A stretch of 64,000 nt of DNA from Schistocephalus solidus. Taxonomy: Eukaryota > Platyhelminthes > Cestoda > Diphyllobothriidea > Diphyllobothriidae. Shown piece by piece: positions 1-10,450 of this stretch (position 1 is the first letter of the stretch; every line of letters begins with the position of its first letter). Below the pieces are notes generated by a model. That model did not search any database, was not told the origin of the DNA, and saw only the letters and a list, made by a program, of their open reading frames with translations. The DNA is taken from positions 1 to 64,000 of the forward strand of contig WEDG01000860.1 in NCBI GenBank assembly GCA_017591395.1, in the 5' to 3' direction. A program made the position numbers and the translations under genes.

Positions 1-779
1 TTGGTATAAGGAACGTCAGTAACAAAAGGCTGAGAGGGATATCTAAAATAATCAATAAAAAATATTGTATAAACAATCCCATATTACTCGTTGACCTATC
101 GTTTGTTCACTGGTTTAGGTCACGTATTACCTTCTTGTCGACAGTTTTTTCCAGGTTCAGCATAGACTCCAGATAGGCGTCCATGTCTGCATAACATTTG
201 ATCTTCGTTCAATCGCAGCTCGTAATTGTGAACGTAGCCTCTGCCAATGGTAGCGAATGGGGGCTTCGGAAGAAGCGGGGTCAGAATGACTAATAGGTCT
301 TGATGCCTTGTGGTAGACGGGGCAGCCATCCTACAAGTTCGTTCTGTATAGCAAGGGTGACGCCAGCGTCGCATAGCTCCACATTTGGGCGGCCGTCACT
401 CCTCTTCTACAGCTGATTATTTTCAGAGAATCGGGTCTCACTGGGAGCAGATATTTCCACCCTATAGATCACACATTCTTGAGCGAGAAGCGCCGTTCTC
501 GACTCTGGAAATTTGCTCCTAAGATTGACTATAACAGGAGAAACATCCCAGGCTACTAGAAGGAGCTGATGCCCGAGTAACCCGAAGGGTACGGCGGGGG
601 GATGGGGGCAGGGTTTTAGTATATTGCATATTATTTTTAAGACATAATCAGTGGAAATTAACCATTGAATATTTATTGTCAATATAAGTTGTAGACACTT
701 AATATGTTTGAAGTCAAAGCATAACAAATATTTCCACTGAATTGTCCCGGTTCAATGCAAAACAATGTCAAATAAAAGT
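1..779. other. No recognisable gene
   Basis: No coding region, RNA gene or repeat that I can name. The open frames on the minus strand (120-374, 407-727) have no recognisable domain and overlap nothing with coding character. The stretch lies just beyond the 3' end of the CR1-like LINE fragment that starts near 780. Confidence 0.4.
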
Positions 780-3030
780 AGACGCAGAACTATTTCACAA
801 GGCTGGCTTTAAGCAGTAAGGTCGTGTCAAATAGTCATCAAGCCTTCTTTTAAAATCAGTAATTGTTTCGGCGGTAACCGTCTTGTTTGGTAGCGAGTTC
901 CAAGTTCGTACCTATCGTTGACATAAGATAAACTTTAGGTCGACCGGTTGCGTTTTATTGGGACCTTGTAATGTTGACCACGCAGGTATGCTGTACAGGA
1001 GAACTAGTAGAAATCCTCCGGCCTCAGAGAGGAACCACGGCCACGGGTAATCCAAAAGATCCAGAGTAGACTACATTTTAAGTGCCCGTAAGACAGGGGA
1101 AATAAATCAGACTTTTTCAGCCTCTTCTCAAATGGTAAATCCTTTAGACCGTCGACCAACTTCGTTGCCCTTCGTTGTAGCTGGTCGACGAAGTCAATAT
1201 ATGTCTTCATCCATGGAGCCCTAGATGGCATTCCGTAATCTAACTGTGATATCTCGAAGACGCCAAATAGATTTCCGAATAAATTAGGTGGAACATTTTA
1301 AAAGCACGCCTGATCAATTTCAACGTACAATTTTCCTTCTGGACCGCTTTTCTCTGATATTCTGACGTCATCACGTTCGCGGTCATTCACATGCCCTGGT
1401 CTTTGTGTATTTCCACATGTTCACTGCCATGCAATTATTAAAATACTGGTGTTTCTGAGATATTTTTCGACCAGTGCTAATGTTTAGGACCACACATTTG
1501 GATACATTACACTTCAGAAGTAACCTGGTTAAGCAGACCATCAGTTTGAAGATATTCGATTGTTAAATTTTTTTGTCGTCAGCACCGCTGACTTCAGCCA
1601 ATATTTTTATGTCACCTTGTAGCGGCCGAAGACTCCGAGGTTTGCACACACACGGGCGAGTAACGCACCTGTAGTTGTTTATAGACGATGCGCGTATTGA
1701 ACAGGGTCTCTAAGCCCCATGCCGATCACTCAAACGCAACAGTCATTAGAAGGAACGCAGAAATGTTGGAAATGGATTCTTCTATTAAGAAGGATATAAA
1801 GGTATGAAAGGGCACAATAGAAAATAAAGAAGGGAGTGTTACATGAGGCGATATCCCTTTTGGAGTGGGGGAATTACGTCATGTCTGTTGGATAACCGGT
1901 GGGGAGTGCAACGCTGTGGGCAACTGCAGGGTCGGGACGAGGGGATGCTGACATTGAATGGAGGGAAGCGATACGATAAGCGGCGACGGTGCTCGTGGGG
2001 ATGGGGGTCAGCTTTCGAGAATGGAAGGGGGCACCGGCATCTTCACCGACATTCCATCACTCCATCCTCATTCGGGATCCGCGCGAAAAGTGCTACCAGT
2101 CCATTCAAACAACTCTGTCGGAACTGTGGTTCGTTACAACATGCAAATACGACAGCTTCACAGTCTAAGTATATGAGACAGCCATTCACGTTAATAAGAG
2201 GAGGAAGTGGGCTTAAAACAGCACACTGTGGGACATCAATTTTCATTCTTGCCCATTCTGAGCTACAATTACCAATAACTACTTTCTGCACTCTAAATTA
2301 CCAGACAATTCTGAGACATTTAAACATCCTTCCTCTTATTCCTACGTCCCACATCTTCTGTAAAAGAAGCCTATTTGGTACGAAATCAAAGGAATTTTTG
2401 AAATAAGAAATATGACATCCACTGGATAACCCTTAACTGTGATATTTGTTCATTTATCGTGAGACGAGAGCTGCCTGGACGAAAGTCGTGTTGGACAGCA
2501 TTTACTGTTTTTTTCTAGATATCTTATTAAATACCTCTTGATAATACGCTCCATTAATTTACACACTATCCAAGGTTAACTGACAGGGTGGTACTTTTCG
2601 CAGTCCAGCCATGAAACTCCCTTAAAGATCGGGGCAATTAATGCACACTTCAATTATTCAGGGAATTCGCCTTCATCAAATAACTTTTGCATAAGTTATA
2701 AAGTGGTTCGAACAGTTCATCAGCAGGATCTCTAAGTGCTAATGCAGGAATTCTATCAAGCCCAGGTAACTTGCCAGGTTTTATACGGAGTAATTTGGCC
2801 ATAAATATGGTCTTGCAAAGTCTAGACCCTCTGTTGTGGTAGAGTAGGAGGAGGAGGAGAAACATGGAGGGAAAGGAGAGGGAAACATTGGGTGAAAAAT
2901 GGATGGAATAGCGGCAAAAGTATTAGACTGTCATCGAAGAAGGTCTTAAAGAATTTGAAAAGGAGGGATACTTTAACCTGGTCGTCGGTTTCCAGTTTTC
3001 CACCTGCAGACCTAAGGGCAGGGATCATTT
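780..3030 (-). mobile_element. Degraded CR1-like LINE, reverse transcriptase region, interrupted
   Basis: Reading the minus strand from 3030 down, pieces of a CR1/Jockey-type reverse transcriptase appear in the correct order. First comes a linker ending in a run of Asp and Ser (3028-2890), then the RT block IKPGKLPGLDRIPALALRD (2790-2710). Next are LMERIIKRYLIRYLEKN (near 2540), YPVDVIFL (near 2430) and a decayed VPQ-G motif followed by the catalytic block (2240-2120). About 500 bases of unrelated sequence follow. The C-terminal part then resumes (about 1560-780) with [21 protein letters not shown] and a final block that reads as the usual LINE C-terminus. Frameshifts and stops are frequent, and the catalytic Asp-Asp is replaced by Cys-Cys. 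It is a dead copy. It may extend a further 200 bases upstream to about 3250. Confidence 0.8.
1620..2120. other. Insertion of unknown origin inside the LINE copy
   Basis: This 500-base block separates the RT catalytic region from the C-terminal region of the minus-strand LINE. It shares nothing visible with the element on either side. A 187-codon plus-strand open frame (1843-2406) crosses it but runs on into antisense LINE sequence, so I do not treat it as a gene. No terminal repeats or target duplication could be made out by eye. Confidence 0.4.
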
Positions 3031-3197
3031 ACTGAGTGATCTTTGTAATCCGTTTGTATCCACCTAGCATTTGGAGGTGTTCCAACTATTTTTGCAGCAT
3101 TTTCAGTTCAAACTTCCTTCGCAGCTTAGTAGCCCCAGTTTTACAAATGTTGCGTTTCCTTTGACCCACTTGTGAAAATATCGGTGGCCTCGGTGGA

Positions 3198-3540
3198 TCA
3201 AATGAATTATTAAAATCTGCCAAAACCCTTTGCGAATTAATTGTGTCTGGTAGTCATCTGGTGGATGCTAGATTGATTGCTTAGGAAATCCTGCTTGGGC
3301 AGTCAGCTACCTGTATCACAATTGGTTGATTCCATACGTCGCAGTAGGCTGGGCGGGTAACTTGACCAAAGTGTCATTAAACTCACGGTTCCTGGTAGGG
3401 ACTCATAGCTCAGTTGGCAAGAGCGTTGGCTATAATAAAGCTTTTCACTTGCTGGCGTGGGTTCGCGTCCCATCAAGGCCACCGGGTTTTTCACAAGTGG
3501 GTCAATGGAATTATTCAAATCTGCCAAAATCCTCCAGTAA
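3198..3540. repeat. Short direct and inverted repeats around a tRNA-like core
   Basis: A stretch reading close to GAATTATTAAAATCTGCCAA near 3205 recurs with few changes near 3513. A sequence reading CCCACTTGTGAAAA near 3166 recurs inverted near 3488 (TTTTCACAAGTGGG). The tRNA-like segment lies between the two copies. This arrangement suggests a mobile or duplicated tRNA-derived unit rather than a native tRNA locus. Confidence 0.4.
3402..3486 (+). repeat. tRNA-like sequence (tRNA-derived repeat or pseudogene)
   Basis: It contains a good internal A box (TAGCTCAGTTGG, about 3409-3420) and a B-box-like T arm (GGGTTCGCGTCCC, about 3460-3472) with a five-pair stem. The two ends do not pair into a proper acceptor stem, and I find no convincing anticodon arm. 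It sits among short repeats. I read it as a SINE head or tRNA pseudogene, not a working tRNA gene; I did not fold it computationally. Confidence 0.5.
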
Positions 3541-3559
3541 AATTTGCGGTTGTGCTTAC

Positions 3560-5700
3560 ATTCTGGCAAGTGCTCCTAAGAGCCTGTAAGTCTGTAGCAC
3601 CTCCAAAAGTGATTTCTTTTTTGAATGACGCCTGTTTGTTTGAATTAATGCACTTTGGGCTGTTTGTAATTGCCTTTATTGTGGGAGCACAGTTGAGGCA
3701 AACCATCAGTTTCAGTTAGGAGCTGAAAGTCACTTATGGTAATTTTCTCCCTCGCACAGTTCTAGTTCCAATGATACCTCATACATATGTCTTCTCGTAA
3801 GTGCGTGGTTCCCCTTCCGAATGTTTCTTTCTCACATATCAGACAATGTGGGTTTGGAAAACAATGAATAATTGAAGTAGAGAGCAACGTGGTGGCTTGA
3901 CCCTGATGACGTCAATTCTGCGCGTCTAGTACATTTCCCATGTTGGGTAAAAGAAGGTCAAGGCAGTTCGAATGTTGTCCTTCCCTAGCAGTGTTCGAAA
4001 GGTGGCATGCTGAAAGAGAAGTTTGTCTGTTGCCCATTGTAATACGATGTGGTTAGTGATATCCAGCGGACCCTGTGCAATCCATATTTGTCAATCGATA
4101 CCAGGAGCGTTAAAAATCCTGAATGGTAATGATAAGTTTCTTCTTGCCAGCTTTGTAGATTTCCTTTATGAAAATAAGATACTGGTCGGGTCTGATAAGG
4201 CAAACGGTAAAACACCGAATGCATCAGGGATGTGGCACACTTAGCTGATATAGTACTGCTTAACAGTTCCACATACTCTGCCGGAGTAAGAACCTCAGCC
4301 ATAGCGGTCAGCTTGCAAGAGAAATTAAATATGACTCCTCGTCCTCCCCTCCTAGTCTTACTACTACTAATATTACTAATCCTACTCCTTCTCGACTTGG
4401 TCTATTTGTCCTGAAGTTTTGATATCCTGTGAGTGATATTTCAGAATCAGCAATATCTACAGACATCTCCGTTTAAGTTAAGGCCATACGGTCATCAACA
4501 AATTTCTAAGTTCGTCTAGTTTGTTTAACAAGCTTTGCGCATTTAAGGAGAGTAAATTCAATGATGGTTGCGTCAGGGAGGCCTAACCATCATTGTAACA
4601 GGTTTTGGCCACAGAAAAGACTCCTTGCTCTGGACTGTTTAGTCGACTCTTAGTTCAGCCCGTTGTCCCCTCTGCCAATACTCTACATAATTCGGTCCTA
4701 AGTTCCCAATTTTTCAGTCATTCTCTCGGCTCACACTCTGACTGAAAAAAAACACTTTCTTATGCGAGCAATCTAATGCCGTTCTTCTTTATAACAGAAA
4801 CGTTACATGGTCCATGTTTTATTTTATTTTAGTGTTCGGACCGCGAGTATTCAATATGCGACCCATGGTCTGAATGCAAAGTACTTGATCCCAGCATTTC
4901 TTTAGGGCACCTTTTTTTGGTCCAGCATCCATGAGGAGACACGTAGGGACTGCTAAGACATCCCAGACGGCTGCGAAACCACTGTTGGTCACCGCTTGGT
5001 TTTCATTGGAAGAGCTATCCGAATTAGCCTCGACCGATTACGGGAATGTATGTCGCCCTCTCCGTAGGACTTTGGAAAGTACGAGATGAGAGGAAGGGCA
5101 GCAGAATTGCCAGGCGTGTGTGGAACCACATACAGCAACCGATAACCTTACCTGGTTTAACCCGCCAGTAAAGGTGGTTACCGGGGTGTAGTCGCAAGGA
5201 AGAGCTTAATTTCGAGGAGCCACAGGTAAAGGTTGGGTCTCATTTAAAGGCCCCAAAGAGAATTCCTCACATACACAAGGCAAGTGGAGTAACCTTCTTA
5301 TACCGCCATGGTGACCCCTAAGTAAGCACTCCACCCCATATTTCCCCTAGTTGACACAGTAACAATCATACAGGGTCGAGGCTTCTGTAAGGGATTTTTT
5401 ATTTGCATTGGAACTAATATTTATATAAGATTATTGAAAAAATGGTTGACAATGTTGTTTTGGCAGAACCATTGTAAATTCAGAATGTTCAGTGTTGGAT
5501 ACCTGCGAGAGTAAATACTTTGTTCTAGTGTGTTGAGGTACGTCCAGGTTAAGTTCCTTGATGATTTTCGAACGAGCACGTTTTTTCACTTGGATTGAGG
5601 TTATGTTTTGAAAAATTCTTACCAAAAAACCAAGTAACTGGATATTAAAAACGGAACTATGTAATCCATTTGTTTAAATTAACTGCTTTGATCGAGAGCG
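3560..5700. other. Intergenic, nothing recognised
   Basis: About 2.1 kb upstream of RPL6 with no recognisable coding region or repeat family. Small open frames at 3985-4414 have no domain. The proximal RPL6 promoter should lie just before 5730, but I see no convincing TATA box or other named element. Confidence 0.4.
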
Positions 5701-5729
5701 GGCACTTTATACACTGCAAGTAGCGTGCG

Positions 5730-6939
5730 ATGGCGCCCACTGAAGTGAAAAAACCGGCGACACTGAAGCTGTCAAAGAAATTCCTCAACAAGAAGCAAAA
5801 TGAACGAAAGACCATTTCTGGGAAAAAAATAATTAATCATATGCGGTCTCTCAACAGCCTCACCAAAAAGCAGAAGCTGGCTATTAAAAAGCGTGCTATC
5901 TCGCGCAAGGTTGAGAAACCCAAGAACCCGCGATTCGTATGTTAACTCTTTTCTGAGCTTTGCTTTAGCCACGTGCGTATGCTATACAACAAGACAAGAG
6001 TAAGGTTACTCTCCGCAAAGTGCAGTGCTTTAAGGATCATAAGCGCAACATTCGCTCGTCGCTGAAACCGGGTACTGTTCTTATCCTTCTCGCTGGCAAG
6101 CACAAGGGCAAACGCGTGGTCCTTCTTAAAGCCCTCGACAGCGGATTACTACTCGTAACTGGTACTTAGGCGTATTCGTTTACCTGCTTAAGGTCCATTC
6201 AAATTTAATGGTGTTCCTCTTCGTCGGGTAAATCAAAGGTATGTAATTGCAACGAAGACGAGGATTAACATCTCGGGTGTTGCCATCCCAACTGCTCTCA
6301 CGGACACCTTTTTCCGTCGTGTTGACCTCAACCCGAAAAGCAAGAACGTGGACAAGCTTTTTGCTGAGGAGCCCAAGGTAGCTCTCCTTACCTACCGAAC
6401 CCTACATTTCTTCCATTCAATTGTTTTTAAACTATCACGATGGTGGGTGTCATGCTTTGCCTTCGTTTAGCATTCCTCTTCATTTATAATGCAGCACCAC
6501 TTATAGGTCAGTTGGAACCGACTAAGACGATATTTTGATGCCACTAGACAGGCACTGATTTAATTACTACAATGTTCTCAGGGTAGTCTTGTCTCGTAAA
6601 CGCGCTCTCGTGCGTTCCCTTTGTATATTCCTGCGTTGTCCATGTTTTCGACCTCGTAACTGGAATGTTATACAATTGGAAAAGGGATGCAAATCAACAT
6701 TTTTCTGTCAATTCTTATTATCCCAAGCAATTTTCGTAAAAGTTTGTTCCAAACTCGCTTTCTCTCGTTCTTTTCAGAAATATTCGGTTTCGGACGAAAG
6801 GAAGAAACTCCAGAAAGATGTGGACCTTTCCCTGCTCAAAGCAATCAAAAAGCACAAGTCTTCGAAGATGCTTGCGGCTTACCTGAAGTCTATGTTTTCA
6901 TTAAGTAGAAAGGACTATCCTCACAAGATGGTGTTCTAA
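5730..6939 (+). CDS. RPL6: 60S ribosomal protein L6, four exons
   Basis: Large-subunit ribosomal protein eL6. Exons are 5730-5936, 5969-6161, 6193-6377 and 6778-6939, joined by introns of 32, 31 and 400 nt, all GT-AG, with phases 0, 1 and 0. The joined frame encodes 248 aa plus stop. Family hallmarks are clear: a Lys/Arg-rich N-terminus, the KOW-type core [19 protein letters not shown] (residues 102-120), [19 protein letters not shown] (127-145), [10 protein letters not shown] (147-156), and the conserved end YPHKMVF. Human RPL6 is about 288 aa and longer at the N-terminus. The start is the first ATG of the open frame and gives a typical basic leader. Retaining either short intron hits a stop at once (TAA at 5943, TAG at 6167). 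The gene is intact. The 400-nt third intron contains nothing recognised. Confidence 0.97.
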
Positions 6940-6942
6940 GAC

Positions 6943-6948
6943 AATAAA
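6943..6948 (+). promoter_or_regulatory. Polyadenylation signal of RPL6
   Basis: A canonical AATAAA begins 3 nt after the RPL6 stop codon, so the 3' untranslated region should be only a few tens of bases. A T/G-containing stretch follows, as expected past a cleavage site. Confidence 0.75.
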
Positions 6949-6969
6949 GTTTGATTTGTACTGGCAATC

Positions 6970-7855
6970 CCGTTTTGTCTCTAACGCTGTTTATGGACTT
7001 TATTCGCTCGCCTTGTCCAGCATCAGTCGAGAATATGCTTAAGCATGCGTTTTGAGGGTTTCTCGAATGCGAACTTTGTGTGCCCCATTAATCTCGTGCC
7101 ATTACTTACGTGTTCCCAGGTTTTAACATTCCAAACGTTACTGGTGCTATTTGCGACACTTGTTTCGTATCGCCAAATAATTTATTAGGTTCAAATTTGT
7201 ATCCTCCTGTAATTTTGGTTCGGATAACGGCTTGCCTACTCATACTGTGTATGGTAGCAGCCCCCTTCATTCCAGTCCAAAAAATCTGGAAGTTGTTCTT
7301 GTCGGTTAGTTGTCGAATTTTCAAGTTCGCTATATTCCACAAAAGCCCTCGACACAAACGTAGTTGCTTCGGATTTACTATATAACAGCGTTTTTATGAA
7401 TAACGAGCATAGGCTAGTTGGCTTCCCTCAGGATCGTTTGTCTCTACGGTCTATCCGTCGCTTCATACTCATATTTACTGCTTTAAACTCCACATAGGCT
7501 GACGTAAGTCTGTCTACGTTGCTGTCGGTTTAGCATAACCCTCTTAGCTACCGCGGTCTAGGTTTGAGCTCACGTAAAAGTTTGTCGTAGTACGTTAATG
7601 AAATCAATTTTCAGCTTACAAGAAGGGGCATTAATCGGACGTGTTTATTTGAATTCTGACTTCATATTGAGTTGGACAGTCCAACAACAGAGACTGGCGT
7701 GTCTGCAATATGCGCACGCGTCGTCATGCCTCCCCGAGTCGTTCATATCAACTGTTAGCCGCTGGTTAGCTGCGCTAGTTCACCCGCCTACGAAATTTGA
7801 AAACTTCAGATCACGATTACAACCGCACGATGGCCGCGGAAACTGACTCAAAAAT
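6970..7855. other. Intergenic, nothing recognised
   Basis: Moderately AT-rich sequence downstream of RPL6 with open frames up to 91 codons that match nothing I know. It ends where LINE family C begins. Confidence 0.35.
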
Positions 7856-8837
7856 CATGGTCTAGTGGTGCGGGCAAATAGTATGCGAGCTAGAATACGC
7901 TATCGCGAACGGACTCTTGGATGTGGATGGTGGAACGTGCGAAAATATCTGAACACTGGTTCCCAAAGTCTGACGGCGCGAGGAATAAAGATTGCGCAAG
8001 TCAACTCCCACTTCACAATGTACCACAACGTCCAACGTGACTTTTCTGGTAATTACAGTATGGCGATCGGCTTAGGGACAAACGAACTGTGTACTACTTG
8101 CATTGGAGCCAGTCAATGACGGGATTGCTTACGTGCGATTGAAGGACACTACAAAAGAAGACCAAGTGAGAAAGATACTGCGGTAAAAACCTCATCGAAA
8201 ATGCTGTGTCTTTCATGTTCTACTTATCAGGCAATTCCAGGCTGTGCGTTAGTCTTTGCCGAGCTGGACGTGGATGCGCACTACAGATATTCACACTGAG
8301 GCGGACTCTGGAATTCAGCCGTGGCCGTCTGCTTTACCAGATTGGCTGCAGAATTCTACTCAGTCCATCTTGAGTCCCTGTAATAAACAGTGGCGCTAGA
8401 TGGTGTATTGACCATGCTTAGAGCCTCCTGTCGCTCCACCACTGCACGTGTTCTTATCTTTAACAAACGTTTGCTATCCGATCTGGTGTTCGACAAGGTT
8501 GTATCTTATTCCCAATTCTGTTAAACTATGCCATTAACTGGATTCTTGGAAGGACTCTAAACAGGTTTGACGATGTCGAATTTGCATCCGGACTTCGACT
8601 GCCTGATCTCATCTGCACCGGTGATATCGCCTCGTTAGCTTAAAGCTTTGGGGGTCTGTAGTCTATTGTGTCACAGGCAAATGGGATCGCTTAATCAGCC
8701 GTTTATCCGTAAAACGATGCTTTCAAGCTGCATCTCTGACTAGAAGATGGTACCTCTCGAGGTTGATCGCTGTCAACTTGAAGAAGTTCACAGTTGCCGA
8801 ATGTACAGAGTAATGAAAGGCAGATAAATATTGCTGG

Positions 8838-8998
8838 CAAAGAAGAGGGTGATTGGAATGGCCATTCCTGGTTTATTAACCGTCGTCAGGCAGCCATACC
8901 GAATCCCAGGTGATGCACCACCCGTGGATCAGAAGTCCAACACTATAACCATTGAGCCACGAGCTCGTTTTCTTGCCGTTTTGGATCGGGAATATTGG
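8838..8998 (-). mobile_element. tRNA-derived SINE, first of a head-to-head pair
   Basis: Minus-strand SINE copy: a tail with the GGCCATTCC and AATCCCAGGTG blocks, then a tRNA-like head whose A-box region reads AACGAGCTCGTGGCTCAATGG on the minus strand. It is inserted in the family C LINE, next to a second copy in the opposite direction. Confidence 0.7.
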
Positions 8999-9004
8999 TA
9001 CGAG

Positions 9005-9248
9005 CGTTGAACTTCTGCTCAATGGGTCGCGGGCTCGATCCTCGGGTGGTACACCACCTGGGGTTGGGTATGACTGGCTGACGATGGCTTATAAGCCAGG
9101 ATTAACCATTCAAGTCTCCCTTGTCTTTGCCAGCATGCTTCATCTGCCTCTTCTACTACTAGCCGCTGTGTGGCTGCTGGCGGGGCTCGAGAGTGATCCC
9201 CTAGGCAGAAGGGGACGATTGAGTTCCGTTAGCGATTGGTGAGCGTTT
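9005..9248 (+). mobile_element. tRNA-derived SINE, second of a head-to-head pair
   Basis: Plus-strand copy: TCAATGGGTCGCGGGCTCGATCC (a shortened tRNA head whose B box is near 9028), TTGGGTATGACTGGCTGACG, then the subfamily tail containing GGCGGGGCTCGAGAGTGA and GAGTTCCGTTAGCGATTGGT. This tail marks a subfamily distinct from the one at 18.2 kb. Confidence 0.7.
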
Positions 9249-9918
9249 TTCAACGAATGCAAGAGTAAGGACAACATTGTTTCCCGAATCGATGATTCGT
9301 GCCGGGTTTTCTCAAGCCTTACAAAGTGTCTACGGATCCGACGGGACATCTCCAGCGCTAGGAAGATTCGCTTTTACCGTGCATTCGTCCGATCTGTCCC
9401 TCTGTGGTTGTGAATTCTGGGCGGCGCGTGTGGAAGATGATCGAAAACTTGAGATATTTGCCCACCACTGCTTGAGAACCATCCTTCAAGTGAAGTACAC
9501 TGATATCGTGTCAAATGAGACAGTCTGCACTCGCTGCGCCAACGCAAGGATATCCTGAACCATCCAGGAGAGACGATAGAGTTACTTTGAGCACTTTCCT
9601 AGTTGTCCCCCTCGTGAACTCAGTCTTACTGCCCTCAATCTTGCGCCGTTACCAACTTGGAGGCGTCAAAGAGGAGGTCATTCGAAGAACTGGCTGAACA
9701 CAGTTCATTAAGCCCTGAAGGGTGTTATTGAAACTTCGGCATTCGGTCTTCCTTGCTGAAAAATAGAATGGGTCGAACTGTTCACAGCTGCTGCCGCAGA
9801 TTGTCACACATGGGACACTACAATATGTGACATCATGGAGGCTTGCTAGTCCAGGCATAATCACAGCCGTTCCAAGTACAAGTAAACGCGCCCGTCTTCT
9901 CGTTATCTTCGTTGATAG

Positions 9919-9951
9919 TTTCTTCTTCTTCTTCTTCTTCTTCTTCTTCTT
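9919..9951 (+). repeat. (TTC)n microsatellite
   Basis: About ten TTC units directly after the 3' end of the family C LINE, possibly derived from its tail. Confidence 0.9.
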
Positions 9952-10019
9952 TATGCCTCATTGTTTCGTTTTCGCTCTTTTTGTCTGATAGTGACTGACG
10001 GCACGTAGGCCACATGACA

Positions 10020-10450
10020 GTTCGACCGTCTTAGTCTGACGATGTCCACCGTATGTGCCACAGCATGGTGGTGCAGGAACGGTGACTTGCGTCTGGATTA
10101 GTTTTAAGTTATATTAGACTTGCACTGCATCTAACACGCTCTCTTTTCCCCTACCCGCCTGTGCCCGGTGTCAAGACAGAGTCAAGAAGACCAGGGGCGG
10201 AGTCAGGCACAGGTGACTGGCGCGACCGGAGACGCTCCTGACCGTGCCCCCACGCCCGAATCAGATCTCACGTAGTGGGAGAGTCACAAAGGACAAACTT
10301 GACTGGTGCGGCATGAGTCTGCACCTATGCGTGCTACCATGCCCCCATGTTCGGCATTTATTATAGGAGCGCATCCTGCTCTGGCCCCCGTGTTGGTCCA
10401 GCGCATGTACCACGCGACCCGTGTAGGGGGCACATGCAGGCTACAGGCGA
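10020..10450 (-). repeat. GC-rich dispersed repeat (family D)
   Basis: Shares ordered blocks with copies near 17.25, 21.3, 50.15 and 51.9 kb: a block complementary to TTGACTCTGTCTTGACAGC, a pyrimidine/purine-biased spacer, the block containing GAGAGTGTGGTAG, and a block read on the other copies as CGTCCCTGCACCAC. No open frame or terminal repeat is visible. The nature of the family is unknown. Confidence 0.6.

Larger units (their letters stand above)
7860..9885 (+). mobile_element. Degraded non-LTR retrotransposon (family C), split by a SINE pair
   Basis: Near 7910 the frame reads RTLGCGWWNVR, the start of an AP-type endonuclease domain as in RTE-like LINEs. The end of the endonuclease is near 8100-8170. 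Palm-domain pieces of the reverse transcriptase follow at 8460-8820 (the VVSY-Q-F and MPLTGFLEG blocks). The element is interrupted at about 8835-9245 by two SINE copies. It then resumes in the expected place (KSKDNIVSRIDD, then WAARVEDDRKLEIFAHHCL at 9420-9475), and its C-terminal end runs to about 9880. Many frameshifts and stops show it is inactive. Related copies lie at 12.7, 44.4 and 54.2 kb. Confidence 0.8.

Noticed and set aside
1843..2406. 187-codon plus-strand open frame
   Set aside because: Its second half is antisense to reverse transcriptase sequence and its first half shows no domain.
3402..3486. Functional tRNA gene
   Set aside because: A and B boxes are present, but the acceptor ends do not pair and no clear anticodon arm is seen.
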